A DNA stretch of 64,000 nucleotides from Leptobrachium leishanense (taxonomy: Eukaryota > Chordata > Amphibia > Anura > Megophryidae): positions 46,682,201-46,746,200 of the forward strand of contig CM019069.1 in NCBI GenBank assembly GCA_009667805.1, in the 5' to 3' direction. Made by a program: the position numbers and the translations under genes. The notes beneath the pieces are model-generated. The model was not told where the DNA came from and did not search any database. It worked only from the letters and a program-made list of their open reading frames with translations. Shown piece after piece: positions 1 to 9,734 of the stretch. Numbering within the stretch: position 1 is the stretch's first letter; the number at the start of each line of letters is the position of its first letter.

Positions 1-487
1 AAACCAGGATGAGGGGTAGTGATTGAACAAAACACAAAACCGTAATTATGGAGTTTCACACCAGAGTGCAACTTGTTACGCCGTCCAATATGTTACATGA
101 TTGCAATGTTAGAAAATACATTTTGCTTGTAAAGGTCAAGTGGGAGATGTAAGGTGCATTTTATTTTTAGACCAGCTATTTGCCAAGATCAAGGACAATC
201 ACACATTATTCTTCAACAGAAGCACATCTGGGTCACAACGGCAATTTCATACACTTATGTTTCAGCTTTGCTGGTTTGCAGCCTGTGGGATTTTATTATA
301 GGTTTGGGTTTAAGGAACTTCACTTTTTTTATAATATTTACTGTCTGAAGACACTAAAAAGCAAAAACTGAAGGAAGCGACGTGAAAGGATAAGCCAGGA
401 AAAACATGTCCAGAGGTTCCGTGTCTCAAGATAAAAAAATATATACAAAATTACAGTGAGATGTTAACAATTTTCTCTTAATTCTAG
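1..487 (+). other. MYO3B intron, 3' part
   Basis: Intronic sequence upstream of the first visible myosin exon. It is AT-rich, with no coding exon or recognisable repeat. It ends in a pyrimidine-rich tract and the acceptor TTCTCTTAATTCTAG at 473-487. Confidence 0.6.
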
Positions 488-650
488 GTTTTCCTAAAAT
501 ATTATCACGTGGAACAGTTAAACTTGTTACTACGGGAAGTTATCGGCCGGGTGGTGGTGATGCAAGCCTATACCAAGGGGTGGCTGGGCGCCAGGAGGTA
601 TAAAAGGACGAAACAGAAGAGGGACAAGAGTGCCGTCTGCATTCAGTCAG
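488..650 (+). CDS. MYO3B: Class III myosin exon: end of motor domain, IQ1, start of IQ2
   Basis: Internal exon of an unconventional class III myosin, an actin-based motor with an N-terminal kinase domain (outside this window) that works in actin protrusions of sensory cells. The frame starts in phase 0 with [17 protein letters not shown], the end of the converter and start of the lever arm. It continues through IQ motif 1 ([16 protein letters not shown]) and ends after IQS of IQ motif 2. Acceptor TTCTAG and donor AG|GTAATG bound it, and it ends in phase 1. MYO3B is preferred to MYO3A because the tail encoded downstream is short. The same DNA read in other frames gives no sense. Confidence 0.93.
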
Positions 651-993
651 GTAATGCAAATATTGTGACAGTATATGGAATATAAATATTTTCACTATAG
701 CAACCCGAGCAAAAACAAAAAACAAAACACAACAACGAAGCTTTGGGAATACATTAAAAAAGGAACTAAACCAGTGACCCAGTACAGTAGTATATTAAGT
801 ACATATGAAATGGAATATATAATATGTACCCAGAAAAACAGATGCCCTCTTTAAAGGATGTTCTGCTGCGCTTTACTTGCTGGGTAAGTCTCTGCACAGA
901 GTGCTGCTTCTGCAATGCACTCCTAAGTCATCTACACATAACCAGGAATCAGTTGGCGGACGGACTTAAAGGGATACTCTACTTAAAAATAGA

Positions 994-1690
994 GGGCCCC
1001 ATTACAATCTTCACGCAAACGTTTGCGCGCGCGCAAAAAAACATTAGCGCGACGGGCAAAACCCTTTGCGCTGAACGTCGTATTACAATGTCAGCACAAC
1101 AAACGCACAAAATCATCTACCGCGGGTGAACCTGCGCGAACGCTGCGCGAGCTTACTGTACTTTGCGCGTCCTATACTTAACATTGTGAGCGCAAATGCG
1201 TTTGTGCGCTGGTACGCGGATGTTATTACAATCTATGCGCAGTTTGTAACGCACAGTCTTTGCGCACATAATTTTAGCAACTCCTAAAAGCTGGTGTTAA
1301 TGGCAAATTCTATCAACCTGGCCGAAACCAAATACACCAGCCCAAAAAAAAATACGCAGCAAAGTATAGTTACACATTCTACTCATACCCAAACCAATAA
1401 ATTTGAGAAGTTGTGTGTGTTTTTTTTATTGATGCAGCATATATGCGCAGATTGACTTAGACAGGAACAAAAACTTAACGTGAGACAATTGTGGTTCTTA
1501 ATTCTGATTGGCTGATTTACATTGCTGCGCGTTTTTGCGCGTGCATTTTACACGCGTTATTTTTTGACGGATGAAAAAATGTGCGAGGATTGTAATACCA
1601 GCGTTGTTTTACGCGCGTTAACGTTTAACGCTTCACGCAAAAATTCACGCATTCTGCTTGCGTTTTTGCGTGAAGAATGTGATAGAGCCC
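994..1690. mobile_element. Harbinger-like MITE, GGGCCC family, copy 1
   Basis: Non-coding element with imperfect TIRs: GGGCCCCATTACAATCTTCACGC at the left and, reverse-complemented, GGGCTCTATCACATTCTTCAC at the right. A 3-bp target-site duplication AGA (991-993 and 1691-1693) flanks it. The interior is rich in TGCGC and GCGC and is partly self-complementary. Related copies lie at 4103 and 19812. The 3-bp duplication suggests PIF/Harbinger mobilisation. Open frames inside are chance products of the CpG-rich repeat. Confidence 0.75.
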
Positions 1691-1827
1691 AGAGTTTCCC
1701 TTTTTGCCCTTAAATAATTGGGCAGAGGCTGCTGACAGCAAAAAAAAAAAAAGTCTCCTATTCTCCTAGTAGGAGGTTAAATCAATAAAAAAAAATAGTA
1801 AAAATGTGTCAAATAATGAAAGGTCCT

Positions 1828-2148
1828 TTAACCCTTTCCCACCGCAAGACGTTCTATGCTGTCAGTGCGACGGGTGAGCCTTGAAGACGAAAAGGTGTAC
1901 AGGTATGCCTTGCTGTCTTCAATGGGCCGCTTCGGCCCTTCCCAACAGCCGGCGCGCGCTGTGCGTCATTGGCTGCAGAGAGCCAGCCTGAACTCCATCT
2001 GCAGCCAATGACGCGCACCGCCCGTCGGCTATGTGGGCGGGCCAAATTAGGGGCCCGCGGCGGCACCTGGTGGCGAGGCGTAACTGTACGCCTCACAAGC
2101 GTTAACCCCCACCCAATGGCCAATGCCTGCTCATGGTGAAGGGGTTAA
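1828..2148. mobile_element. TTAA-flanked foldback MITE
   Basis: Bounded by TTAA at both ends. The left end is TTAACCCTTTCCCACCGC and the right end, reverse-complemented, is TTAACCCCTTCACCATG. The GC-rich centre contains inverted copies of GTCATTGGCTGCAGA. TTAA targets are characteristic of piggyBac and Kolobok transposons. No transposase is present. Confidence 0.65.
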
Positions 2149-2330
2149 AAAATAATAAAAAGGTCTGTTAAAAAATTGTCTTTTAAAAAATGAAAAATAA
2201 GGGTTTTTGATATAAAATTAAAATAAATGCTGTTTTAAAATTAAAAAAAGCAATTTATTATATTGAAACCCATTCGATTCGCCTTTTTATATCTGTTGAA
2301 TTGAAGTACTGGTCATTTTGCTGAAGTTTG

Positions 2331-2548
2331 TGTGGCCGGCTGGGTGGAGTAGAGGTAACATCACTGCTCTGCGTGGAGAGAGCCTGTGGAGACATGGGTT
2401 CGATCCTGGCAAGAGCACCTCTCCAGTAAGTGTCCTTGGGCAAGACACCTAACGGTACATACTCGCCACCCAGGACATACTTGAAAACGAGAGAAATCTC
2501 AATGTATCCTTCCTGGTAAAATCCTTTCTAAAAAAAAATAAAAAAATT
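2331..2548 (+). mobile_element. tRNA-derived SINE with LINE-type 3' tail
   Basis: The head resembles a tRNA gene with an RNA polymerase III B box (GGTTCGATCC near 2397) and an A-box-like stretch (GTGGAGTAGAGG near 2344). The 3' part, from about 2468 (ACCCAGGACATACTTGAAAA), is nearly identical to the 3' ends of the LINE fragments at 35,929 and 43,280. It ends in an A-rich tail. Sharing a 3' tail is how SINEs recruit the reverse transcriptase of a partner LINE. It is not a functional tRNA gene, because no complete cloverleaf could be drawn. Confidence 0.72.
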
Positions 2549-3097
2549 GGGCGGTCTGTGAACAGACAAATTGATAGTTCTCTATGGGACAATTTTGGTG
2601 CCGGGGAATTTCATTGTATTTCTGTCAATTTGCCATATTTGGAGAATCGACAGCGTTCTGAATAGACGAATTGCCTCGAAATTGCCCCTAGGGTGAAATT
2701 CGGGTTAAATTCAGAGTTTAGTGAATAACCCTCTACAAGGTGGTCAGGATGAGCAGAGTGTCCCTGTAATTGGTTAGTATTGTGTTATAACAAACTATTG
2801 TCATGGAATCAAAGAGCTCTAAAGTTATGTATATAAAAGCACATCTCTCCACTTTCACAGAACATGTATACTATTTAAAAAGCAAACTCACGGTGACAAT
2901 CGTAATATTATTATTTATTATTTATGGGCTCTTGGCCTTTCTCTTACCTGACACGTTTAATAAGTTGCATTTTACTTTTGTAATGCACTTTAGCAGGTTA
3001 TGTAATGCCATGAGATTTTTCCCCATCCCTTATACACTGAACATACAGACTGATCTGTAATAATTCACTATACTGGCTGCTTCTTCTTCAATTCTAG

Positions 3098-3178
3098 CGT
3101 GGAGAGGATACGACGCAAGGAGGAAAGTTCAAGAACTGAGGGTCAGAAGCAATGATGCAGCAACCCTTATTCAATCAG
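3098..3178 (+). CDS. MYO3B: Class III myosin exon: rest of IQ2, start of IQ3
   Basis: An 81-nt exon coding 27 residues. With the last base of the preceding exon it reads AWRGYDARRK, completing a canonical IQ motif (IQSAWRGYDARRK). It ends AATLIQS, the start of the next IQ motif. IQ motifs bind calmodulin or related light chains on the lever arm. Acceptor CAATTCTAG and donor CAG|GTAATC bound it. It is a symmetric phase 1-1 exon, so skipping it would remove exactly one IQ repeat without a frameshift. The next exon is 30.5 kb away. Confidence 0.93.
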
Positions 3179-3361
3179 GTAATCATATAACTATAAAACA
3201 TGGGGATTGAAGAGCAAACAAAACAGCAGACAGACTAACAGGAATATGTATATACAGTATAGCACACACGTAACACAAAATTCAAGCCACTCCACCCAAA
3301 ACGTACATCCAAAGATTTCTTGTAGCCAAATCCTCACCAATTTAAAACCTTTGGATGTATG

Positions 3362-3647
3362 CAGGGGTGGACTGACAACTCTTGGGGCCCGCGGACAATA
3401 AGAGATCACGGGGCCCCTCATTGTGCCCGCCATGTGTACATTGTGTTCAATGTTGTATTACAAAATGTATTTATTCAGATTAAAGCTGGCTGCTGATACT
3501 ATTCCCCGTGATTTTTTTTTACCTGTGGTGGTGTGAGCCCACACTGAAGGACAGGCTTAACGAAGTCTTAACAGGGGTCCTTGTGTGGCCCCTTCTACGC
3601 CCGGGTCCCCGGGCAGTGCTCTAATACCCTAATGTTAGCCCGCCCTG
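3362..3647. mobile_element. hAT-like MITE
   Basis: Ends are CAGGGGTGGACTGACAA at the left and, reverse-complemented, CAGGGCGGGCTAACA at the right. Flanks GATGTATG and GATGTAGG form a near-perfect 8-bp target-site duplication (7/8), as expected of hAT elements. GC-rich with short internal palindromes. No coding capacity. Confidence 0.7.
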
Positions 3648-3887
3648 GATGTAGGTTTAGGTGCTATGAGCTTTGTGTGATGTATTTATCAGTCTCAGAT
3701 ACACAATTATACGTGTTTAGTTCGAGTGCAACTCTCCTGTTGTGTGCATATATTTATATATAAAATCCACAATTAAAAAATAATATGTACGAACAGTCTT
3801 CATTAACAGTTTCCCGGTTTCACCATTTATTTCAAAGTTCAACCATAGCATCAATGTTTCCCCTTATCACCTTAAACCATTGGACCG

Positions 3888-3928
3888 TTTTCTTGATAAA
3901 GGTGCAGAAGAGCCGAAACATTGATAGA
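3888..3928 (+). ncRNA. Degenerate hammerhead-ribozyme-like motif
   Basis: TTGATAA core (3893-3899), a short stem II (AGGTGC...GCC) and GAAAC (3914-3918) in hammerhead order. Relative to the consensus CTGATGA core, positions 3 and 8 are changed to T and A. Stem III (ACATT) is no longer self-complementary. Probably inactive and repeat-derived. Confidence 0.4.
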
Positions 3929-4102
3929 TAAATATATATATATATATCTAACACAAACAAACACACAAAAATATGAGAAAGTCTTCATTATCTGTGCCAT
4001 GATACTTTAGGTCACATGGTCTTATGGTTACTGGCATTGGGTTGTTTTGACTCAGAAATAAGTGTAAAAAGGAGATGTTGTAATTTGTAGAGCAAAAATA
4101 CA

Positions 4103-4747
4103 GGGCCCTATTACATTCTTCGCGCATACGTTTGCGCCGGCGCAGAAAACCATTAACGCAAGGGGTAAAACCCTTTGTGCTGAACGTCGCATTACATTGT
4201 CAGCACAACAAATGCACGTAATCATCTACTGCGGGTGAACCTGCGCAATCCCTGCGCGAGCATACTTTACTGCGCGCGTCCTATACTTAACATTGTGAGT
4301 GCAAATGCGTTTGTGTGCTGGTACCCGGATGGTATTACAATGTATGCGCAGTTTGTAACGCACAGCCGTTGCGGCATAATTTTAGCAACTCCTAAAAGCT
4401 GGTGTTAATGACAATTTCTATCAACCTGGCCGAACCCAAATACACCAGCACAAAAAAATTAAATACGCAGCAAAGTATAGTTACACATTCTACACATACC
4501 CAAACCAATAAATTTGATAAGTCGTGTGTGCATTTATTATTGCTGCAGCATATATGCGCAGATTGACTTTGACAGGCGCAAAAACTTAACGTGAGATAAT
4601 TGTGGTTCTTAATTCTGATTGGCTGAATCGCGTGAGAAAAGTCCACACACTGATTTCTGCGCGCAACGTTACTGCGCGTGCATTTGTGCGCGTCCGTATA
4701 ACACGTGTTATTGCTCGACGGATGAAAAAATGCGCGAGGATTGTGCC
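4103..4747. mobile_element. Harbinger-like MITE, GGGCCC family, copy 2 (truncated)
   Basis: Closely similar to the copy at 994-1690 along its whole length, starting GGGCCCTATTACATTCTTCGCGC. The right end is missing: similarity stops after GCGCGAGGATTGT near 4747, so the terminal inverted repeat is absent there. Confidence 0.7.
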
Positions 4748-6056
4748 TGTGCCTTCTTAAAAAAAAATATATGGGAGGTTATGTTTTTCTCCTTCTATAA
4801 AGTTGATGGATCTTCAGACTGCCTCCATAGAGCACAGCCTTGAAAGCCCAGCATGATCTCTACATACATGGCCAGGGTATAACATATACCTTTTGTGACA
4901 TACAGGGCTGGAAGCCGCCTAACTGGATAAGAACACCACCACATTGAAAGATGATCAAACGCTAATGTATCAAAGCTTAGAAACATAACACAAGACATGA
5001 TTAAACTAAAAATACTTTTACATCCACTAATAAGTTATTTTTCTCGAGTTACACTTTTTTTTTTAATTCATGGAAATACGAATAATGGCAAAAGAACAGA
5101 AAGCCCAGTCACACAGGGGAGAAAAAAAAAATCTCAGAATTTAGGGAACATTTGGCATACATGTTTCCACAGACCGGCTCATATTGAAATGTGTTTTCCT
5201 TTTATCTCATTCCCAGTAAGATCGGCAGAGGGGGCTTATCCCTTTAACGTCCTCAGAACTTCCCTTTTACAATTCCCGATCTATTACAGCACATTCACAT
5301 GCGAGAAACAAGATGCCTTTTCATGCTGTCAACTGTTTTCATCTGAAATGTAAATGAATTCTTGCTGGTACGACTTAACAGAGATCAAAGTGTGGCATTA
5401 ACCTTACTGGGCCTTTAGCAGCCCCGAAAACTGGGAGGTTAGATTTGGGGGGGCCGATCTTGTTATCTATGGCACCTCTCCAAGCAGTGCTCTGGGTACA
5501 AGTAAGCTTTTCAAAACCCCGATATCTTTCTGTTAACATCCTTATCATCTCTCTAACCTGCGCGAAAATTGATACCCCTGAATTATGTGTCCTTTTAATT
5601 AGGGAGGACACCCACCCCCTCCCTCTATCCTAGAATATTATCTAAATGGTTCTGACAGCGATTGATCTCAGACTGGTTTCAAAACAAGAGCGTGGCCTGG
5701 AATGAAAATCCTTTCACTTAGAGATTGTTCTTTTTTTTTTCTTTTTTTATTATTTGCAATGCAATTCGGTCTTATGGGGGTTTTGATGAATTTGCATTTT
5801 AAAAATAAACAGGCGCCTTTCAAATACATGAGCTGGTGGTCGAGATGATCTCTGTGGGCTTATGTACTTCACAAACCATTGATCAAATAGAGGAGACAAG
5901 AAAGACTTGAAAAATAATCTAGTCGAGGATACATGTCCCTTGGGTATGGACGAAGACATACAAAGAGGAGTATCGGGAAGGCAGCGCTGTCAGACGCAAA
6001 ACGTACCAAACCAGAGCTGATATTTCATGATTCTGGTACAAGGCATGGAGTTATAC
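4748..6056. other. Intronic sequence, no gene seen
   Basis: No exon with matching splice sites, no TIRs and no recognisable protein homology were found. Poly-A/poly-T runs and short chance frames only. Confidence 0.5.
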
Positions 6057-6154
6057 GATATAATATATATATATATATATCAAAAAAATGTATGAAGGGA
6101 GGCACTTGAGGACGTAGCTATAAAAATCCGTAGTTTATTGAAATAGCATTAAAA

Positions 6155-6190
6155 ACCAACGTTTCGGCCCCTAGAGGCCTTTATCAAGGT
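6155..6190 (-). ncRNA. Hammerhead-ribozyme-like motif (U3/A8 variant)
   Basis: On the minus strand: ACC, core TTGATAA, stem II GGCC/GGCC around a short loop, GAAA, palindromic stem III ACGT, then T and GGT. ACC and GGT can pair as stem I. This is the order of a type I hammerhead. Core positions 3 and 8 are U and A instead of C and G, which keeps the 3-8 Watson-Crick pair known in the hammerhead core. Activity is not implied. Confidence 0.5.
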
Positions 6191-6297
6191 GATAATTATT
6201 TTATTTTGATTATATATATATTATCCAAGGTTCAGGAAACACCTTTCAAAAATAAAGAAAACGAAAAAGAGGTGCTAGGCCCGCATGTAATATAGAA

Positions 6298-6407
6298 AAT
6301 CCAACAGATGGCTACACTCGATCAAAAATAAAGTAACAAAATGTATTGATACATATTAAAAAACAAATCCTGACGTTTCGGCTCTCTTGGGAGCCATTAT
6401 CAACTTA
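6298..6407 (-). ncRNA. Hammerhead-like motif in a repeat split by a MITE
   Basis: Minus strand at 6370-6407: core TTGATAA (6397-6403), 5-bp stem II GGCTC/GAGCC, GAAA, then CGTC. The host repeat begins ATCCAACAGATGGC at 6298 and its inverted partner GCCATCTGTTGGAT lies beyond the MITE at 8457-8470. The MITE at 6408 therefore inserted into this unit, next to the stem I side of the motif. Confidence 0.45.
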
Positions 6408-7005
6408 CAGGGTTATTCAAAGAGAATTGAAAAGTCACCGCATGTTCGGTGACTTTTCGTTCTCTTCAATTCGGGCCGATTCGGCGATCCCATTTCGGCG
6501 ACTCTGCGGTGTATTCAGCAAGCACCACAGGGCCGTCAAAGCGCAGGGAAAAGCTGCCGCAAACCCGACGAAAAGTCACCGCAAAAACCCGGCGAATGCA
6601 CGCCGAAATCCACAAAAACATCTGTATTAACCAGCTGAAGATGTTTGAAAAACCCGAGCAGGAGCCGTTCACACACAGAGAAGCCTCCGGAAAAAGCCGA
6701 CACCGCAGAAGAGGCAGTGAATAAATTAGGAAAACAGTTTGCTTGAATGTTTGAAAAGTGAAACGCTGTTTGCAAAGAAACTACTGAGCGAAAATGTCTG
6801 AAATTTACATATGAGATCCAGGGAATGATAATAAAAAGGGCTGTTACAGAAAAAATAAGTAAAGTTAAAAAATAAAAAAATCTGACTTTTTAAAAAAAAA
6901 CAAAAAAAAAAAAAACAGAAAAATGCTTAAAATATCCTAAAAAATCTATAAATAAAGAGACTCTTTACTGCAGAATTTTATAATAAACGGTTTATTAGAT
7001 ATTGA

Positions 7006-8123
7006 TAGACATGTGCATTCGTTTTAGTACTAAAACGATTTAGTCAGAAATTTGGGATAATTTAGTTTTAGTATGACTCAAGAGAAACGAAACTGCTCAG
7101 TACAAAAAACGAAAGAAACTAAAATAAAATGCACTACATTTTAGTTTCAGTCCTTTTTGTGATATTACATTGATGAGTGAAGGAGACCAGCAATGAAGAG
7201 CGCAACATCGCAACATCCAAAGTTCTGCACCCTCCACATCCCAATGCAGTAGGATGTTCTATACAGAGAGGGGCACTAATTAATGCAGGAGGATGTTCTA
7301 TACATTATACAGAGAGGGGCATTAATGCAGGAGGATTTTATATACATTATACAGAGAAAGGTATAAATTGAGGATGTTCTATACAGAGAGGGACATTAAT
7401 TAATTCAGGAGGATGTTCTACATATTATACAGAGAGGGGTATTAATGCAGGTGGATGTTGTATACATTATACAGAGAGGGGTATTAATTAATGCAGGAGG
7501 ATGTTCTAAACATTATACAGAGAGGATCCTTTTTTTTCAGCCCTTTAAATCCAGTGGCTGTGAGCGCTGAGATCGGCAGCTTGTTACATTATCTCTCAGT
7601 ACAATGTATCAGGCTCAGTTGTTACAGTAACTGACTGTAACAGCGCTCAGAGTTTCAGTAAAACAAGGAAATAATTTTGTTCTAACCTCTTATATATAAA
7701 AATATTATTTACTCGTTTTACTGAAACTGAGCGCTGTGATGAGCAGCAGTCAGTTACTGTAACAGCTTTGCCTGACACGGGGCAGTATTACAATGTTGGT
7801 GCTAACTTAACCAGAGCTGTTGTAAACTGAAAACCTCCATAGGCTATAATGGCTCAGGGAAGTTTACAACAGCTCTGGTTATGTTAGCACCAACTATGTA
7901 ATATGGCCCACATTGTGCTGAGAGTGAGAGATACTGTAACAAGCAGCGATCTCAGCCCTCTGAGGAGCCGCTACAATAGTAATTGTATCCATTGGTTTTC
8001 GGATGAATGAAATTAGTTTTCATACTAAAGAACTGAAAACGAATTTCTTTAGTAACTAAATAAATTGCATTTTAGGACTAATCCATTAGTTCAAAACGAA
8101 ATTTTGTGCTGTGCACATGTCTA
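7006..8123. mobile_element. hAT MITE nested in the CAGGGTTATTC MITE
   Basis: Ends TAGACATGTGCATTCG and TGCACATGTCTA. The perfect 8-bp duplication GATATTGA (6998-7005 and 8124-8131) is diagnostic of hAT transposition. The uninterrupted CAGGGTTATTC copies at 25 and 40 kb have the empty site TTATTAGATATTGAATT. It contains a degenerate tandem repeat of about 40 bp (7230-7520; AGGATGTTCTATACATTATA) and a further hairpin at 7794-7892. Confidence 0.85.
7794..7892. repeat. Near-perfect hairpin inside the hAT MITE
   Basis: Arms of about 34 bp: GTTGGTGCTAACTTAACCAG at the left pairs with CTGGTTATGTTAGCACCAAC at the right, separated by about 30 bp. It could be a third-level nested insertion, since GTTGGTGCTAAC-type ends flanked by TTACA also occur in the MITEs at 19.1 and 59.1 kb. 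Confidence 0.55.
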
Positions 8124-8470
8124 GATATTGAATTAAAACGGGAATATTTTTAACATTGAAGCCTATGGGATTCTCCTAAATAAACTTGCCGAATTAAACC
8201 ACAGAATGGCAGGACATTAGGGGAACCTTTCACTGCTGGTTTGTGTTCTCTGAATAGCCGAAGCAGTGCTTTTTTATGGGGATTTCACTGCCCTCAAACA
8301 GGCACCGAGTGCGCAGGCAATTTGCCAGGATTTGGCGGATTGCCTGCTCTCTGGATAGCCGAATGGCCAAGAAAGGTAACTGACCTCTGATTTTCAGGGT
8401 TCGGTTACCTTTCTCCAGCCATTCGGATCTCTTTGAATAACCCTGATTGAGTGCGGCCATCTGTTGGATA

Positions 8471-9243
8471 TATATATATTTCTTCATACGCACGTCAACT
8501 GAGACGTGTCAGGCACAAACATATATAAATACTTTGTAATGTACATACAGTACAGACACAAATATAACACACACACATAAATATACAAAATATACAGCAC
8601 GCCACAACAACTTATACAGCTTCAAAAGCCTTCTCTTTCATTCTTACATTCCAGTCTGGGGATTAAAAAATCACCACTTGTTGAAATTTATCTCCAAAAT
8701 ACGTCTTTCAGAAGCATCTCTGCAAATAATTTTTTTTAAAAAATTGAATCTTGTAAACATTATTCTGGTTCTGTTTTGACATACCCTGTTATGAAGGTGC
8801 TCATACGTTTTTTATTGATCACGTGTATCTTTTGTGAAGTTTCACGGCCTGTGGATCATGCCTTTAAAAAAATAAAAAGTCACTCTACAATTTATGAAAA
8901 CAGTAATGAAATGATCACTATTGTATTTTCCACAAATATTTCCACACCATTTAATTCGCGCTTCCCTACAGCAGTTGTTCCGTATGGCCGTCACACTCTG
9001 ATTCACACATATGTATGTTTTCCCATTATTTTATCAATTAAAGCGTCAACGCGTGCAAGAGTGAAATCATGTGAGAAAGGAGCAGCAGAAGTAACAGCAC
9101 TCACTCAATTTACACAGGGTGACAGCTGACAAATATTCCACTTCCATAGGAAAAAAAAGATGAATGTTACTGTCTCTTAACTGACTATAAAGTTACCAAG
9201 GATGTATCTAACCTCTGCATTAAAAGAGCACACACATACACTG

Positions 9244-9279
<36 letters not shown>

Positions 9280-9293
9280 CATACATAACAAAC
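8471..9293. other. Intronic sequence with (TA)n, no gene seen
   Basis: AT-rich, with a (TA)n microsatellite at about 9246-9273. A 117-codon frame at 8776-9129 has no recognisable domain and no supporting splice signals. Confidence 0.45.
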
Positions 9294-9560
9294 CAGGAAG
9301 AGGGCACTCCTTTTAACGCATTCAAAGACTTATACATTTAAACATTTAACAAAAATGTAACCCCTCAACACTTCCAACAACTTTTACCCCTTTTAGGATA
9401 ACAACAGTTCTTAACCCATTCAACATTTTTAAAGGTTTATAACCTAAGCTCTGTTGAAAATGGTGGATATTTAGTTCACAATATACGGCCATAAATTGAT
9501 TAAGCCTGCCAACAAACGCCAATGTATCCCACCTTTTGACAGGTCCTATCCTTCTCACCT
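9294..9560 (+). repeat. Interspersed repeat, unclassified family
   Basis: Shares an arrangement with the reverse complement of 28658-28866, for example GGGCACTCC near the start and ACGGCCATAAATTGATTAAG versus ACGGCCGTGAATTGCTTAAG. Part of it recurs near 27541. The class is unknown. Confidence 0.45.
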
Positions 9561-9734
9561 AATGACTGCTATTATGGGATCAACTCACTAACCAAGGACT
9601 GATTCCTTTCTGGAGCTCCCTGCATTTCAAGGTTAAATAGATCCTGTGGGTGGAACACCTGTGACAGGGAGGGGTAATTATTGATTTAAAAAAGCACACA
9701 CACACGTGTGTATATATATATAAATATATATATA

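Larger units (their letters stand above)
6408..8445. mobile_element. CAGGGTTATTC MITE copy 1, carrying a nested hAT
   Basis: TIRs CAGGGTTATTCAAAGAG (left) and CTTTGAATAACCCTG (right). Inside each end are further inverted segments such as GAAAAGTCACCGCATGTTCGG. Other copies lie at 24570, 30269, 39913, 44715 and 56458. A 1.1-kb hAT MITE (7006-8123) was inserted after this element, so its own length was about 0.9 kb. No transposase. Frames crossing it are shadows. Confidence 0.8.

Noticed and set aside
2331..2460. Functional tRNA gene
   Set aside because: B box is present but no full cloverleaf or anticodon arm could be drawn; the sequence continues into a LINE-type tail, so it is a SINE.
8776..9129. 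117-codon + strand frame
   Set aside because: No signal peptide, domain or splice context that would support a gene in this intron.
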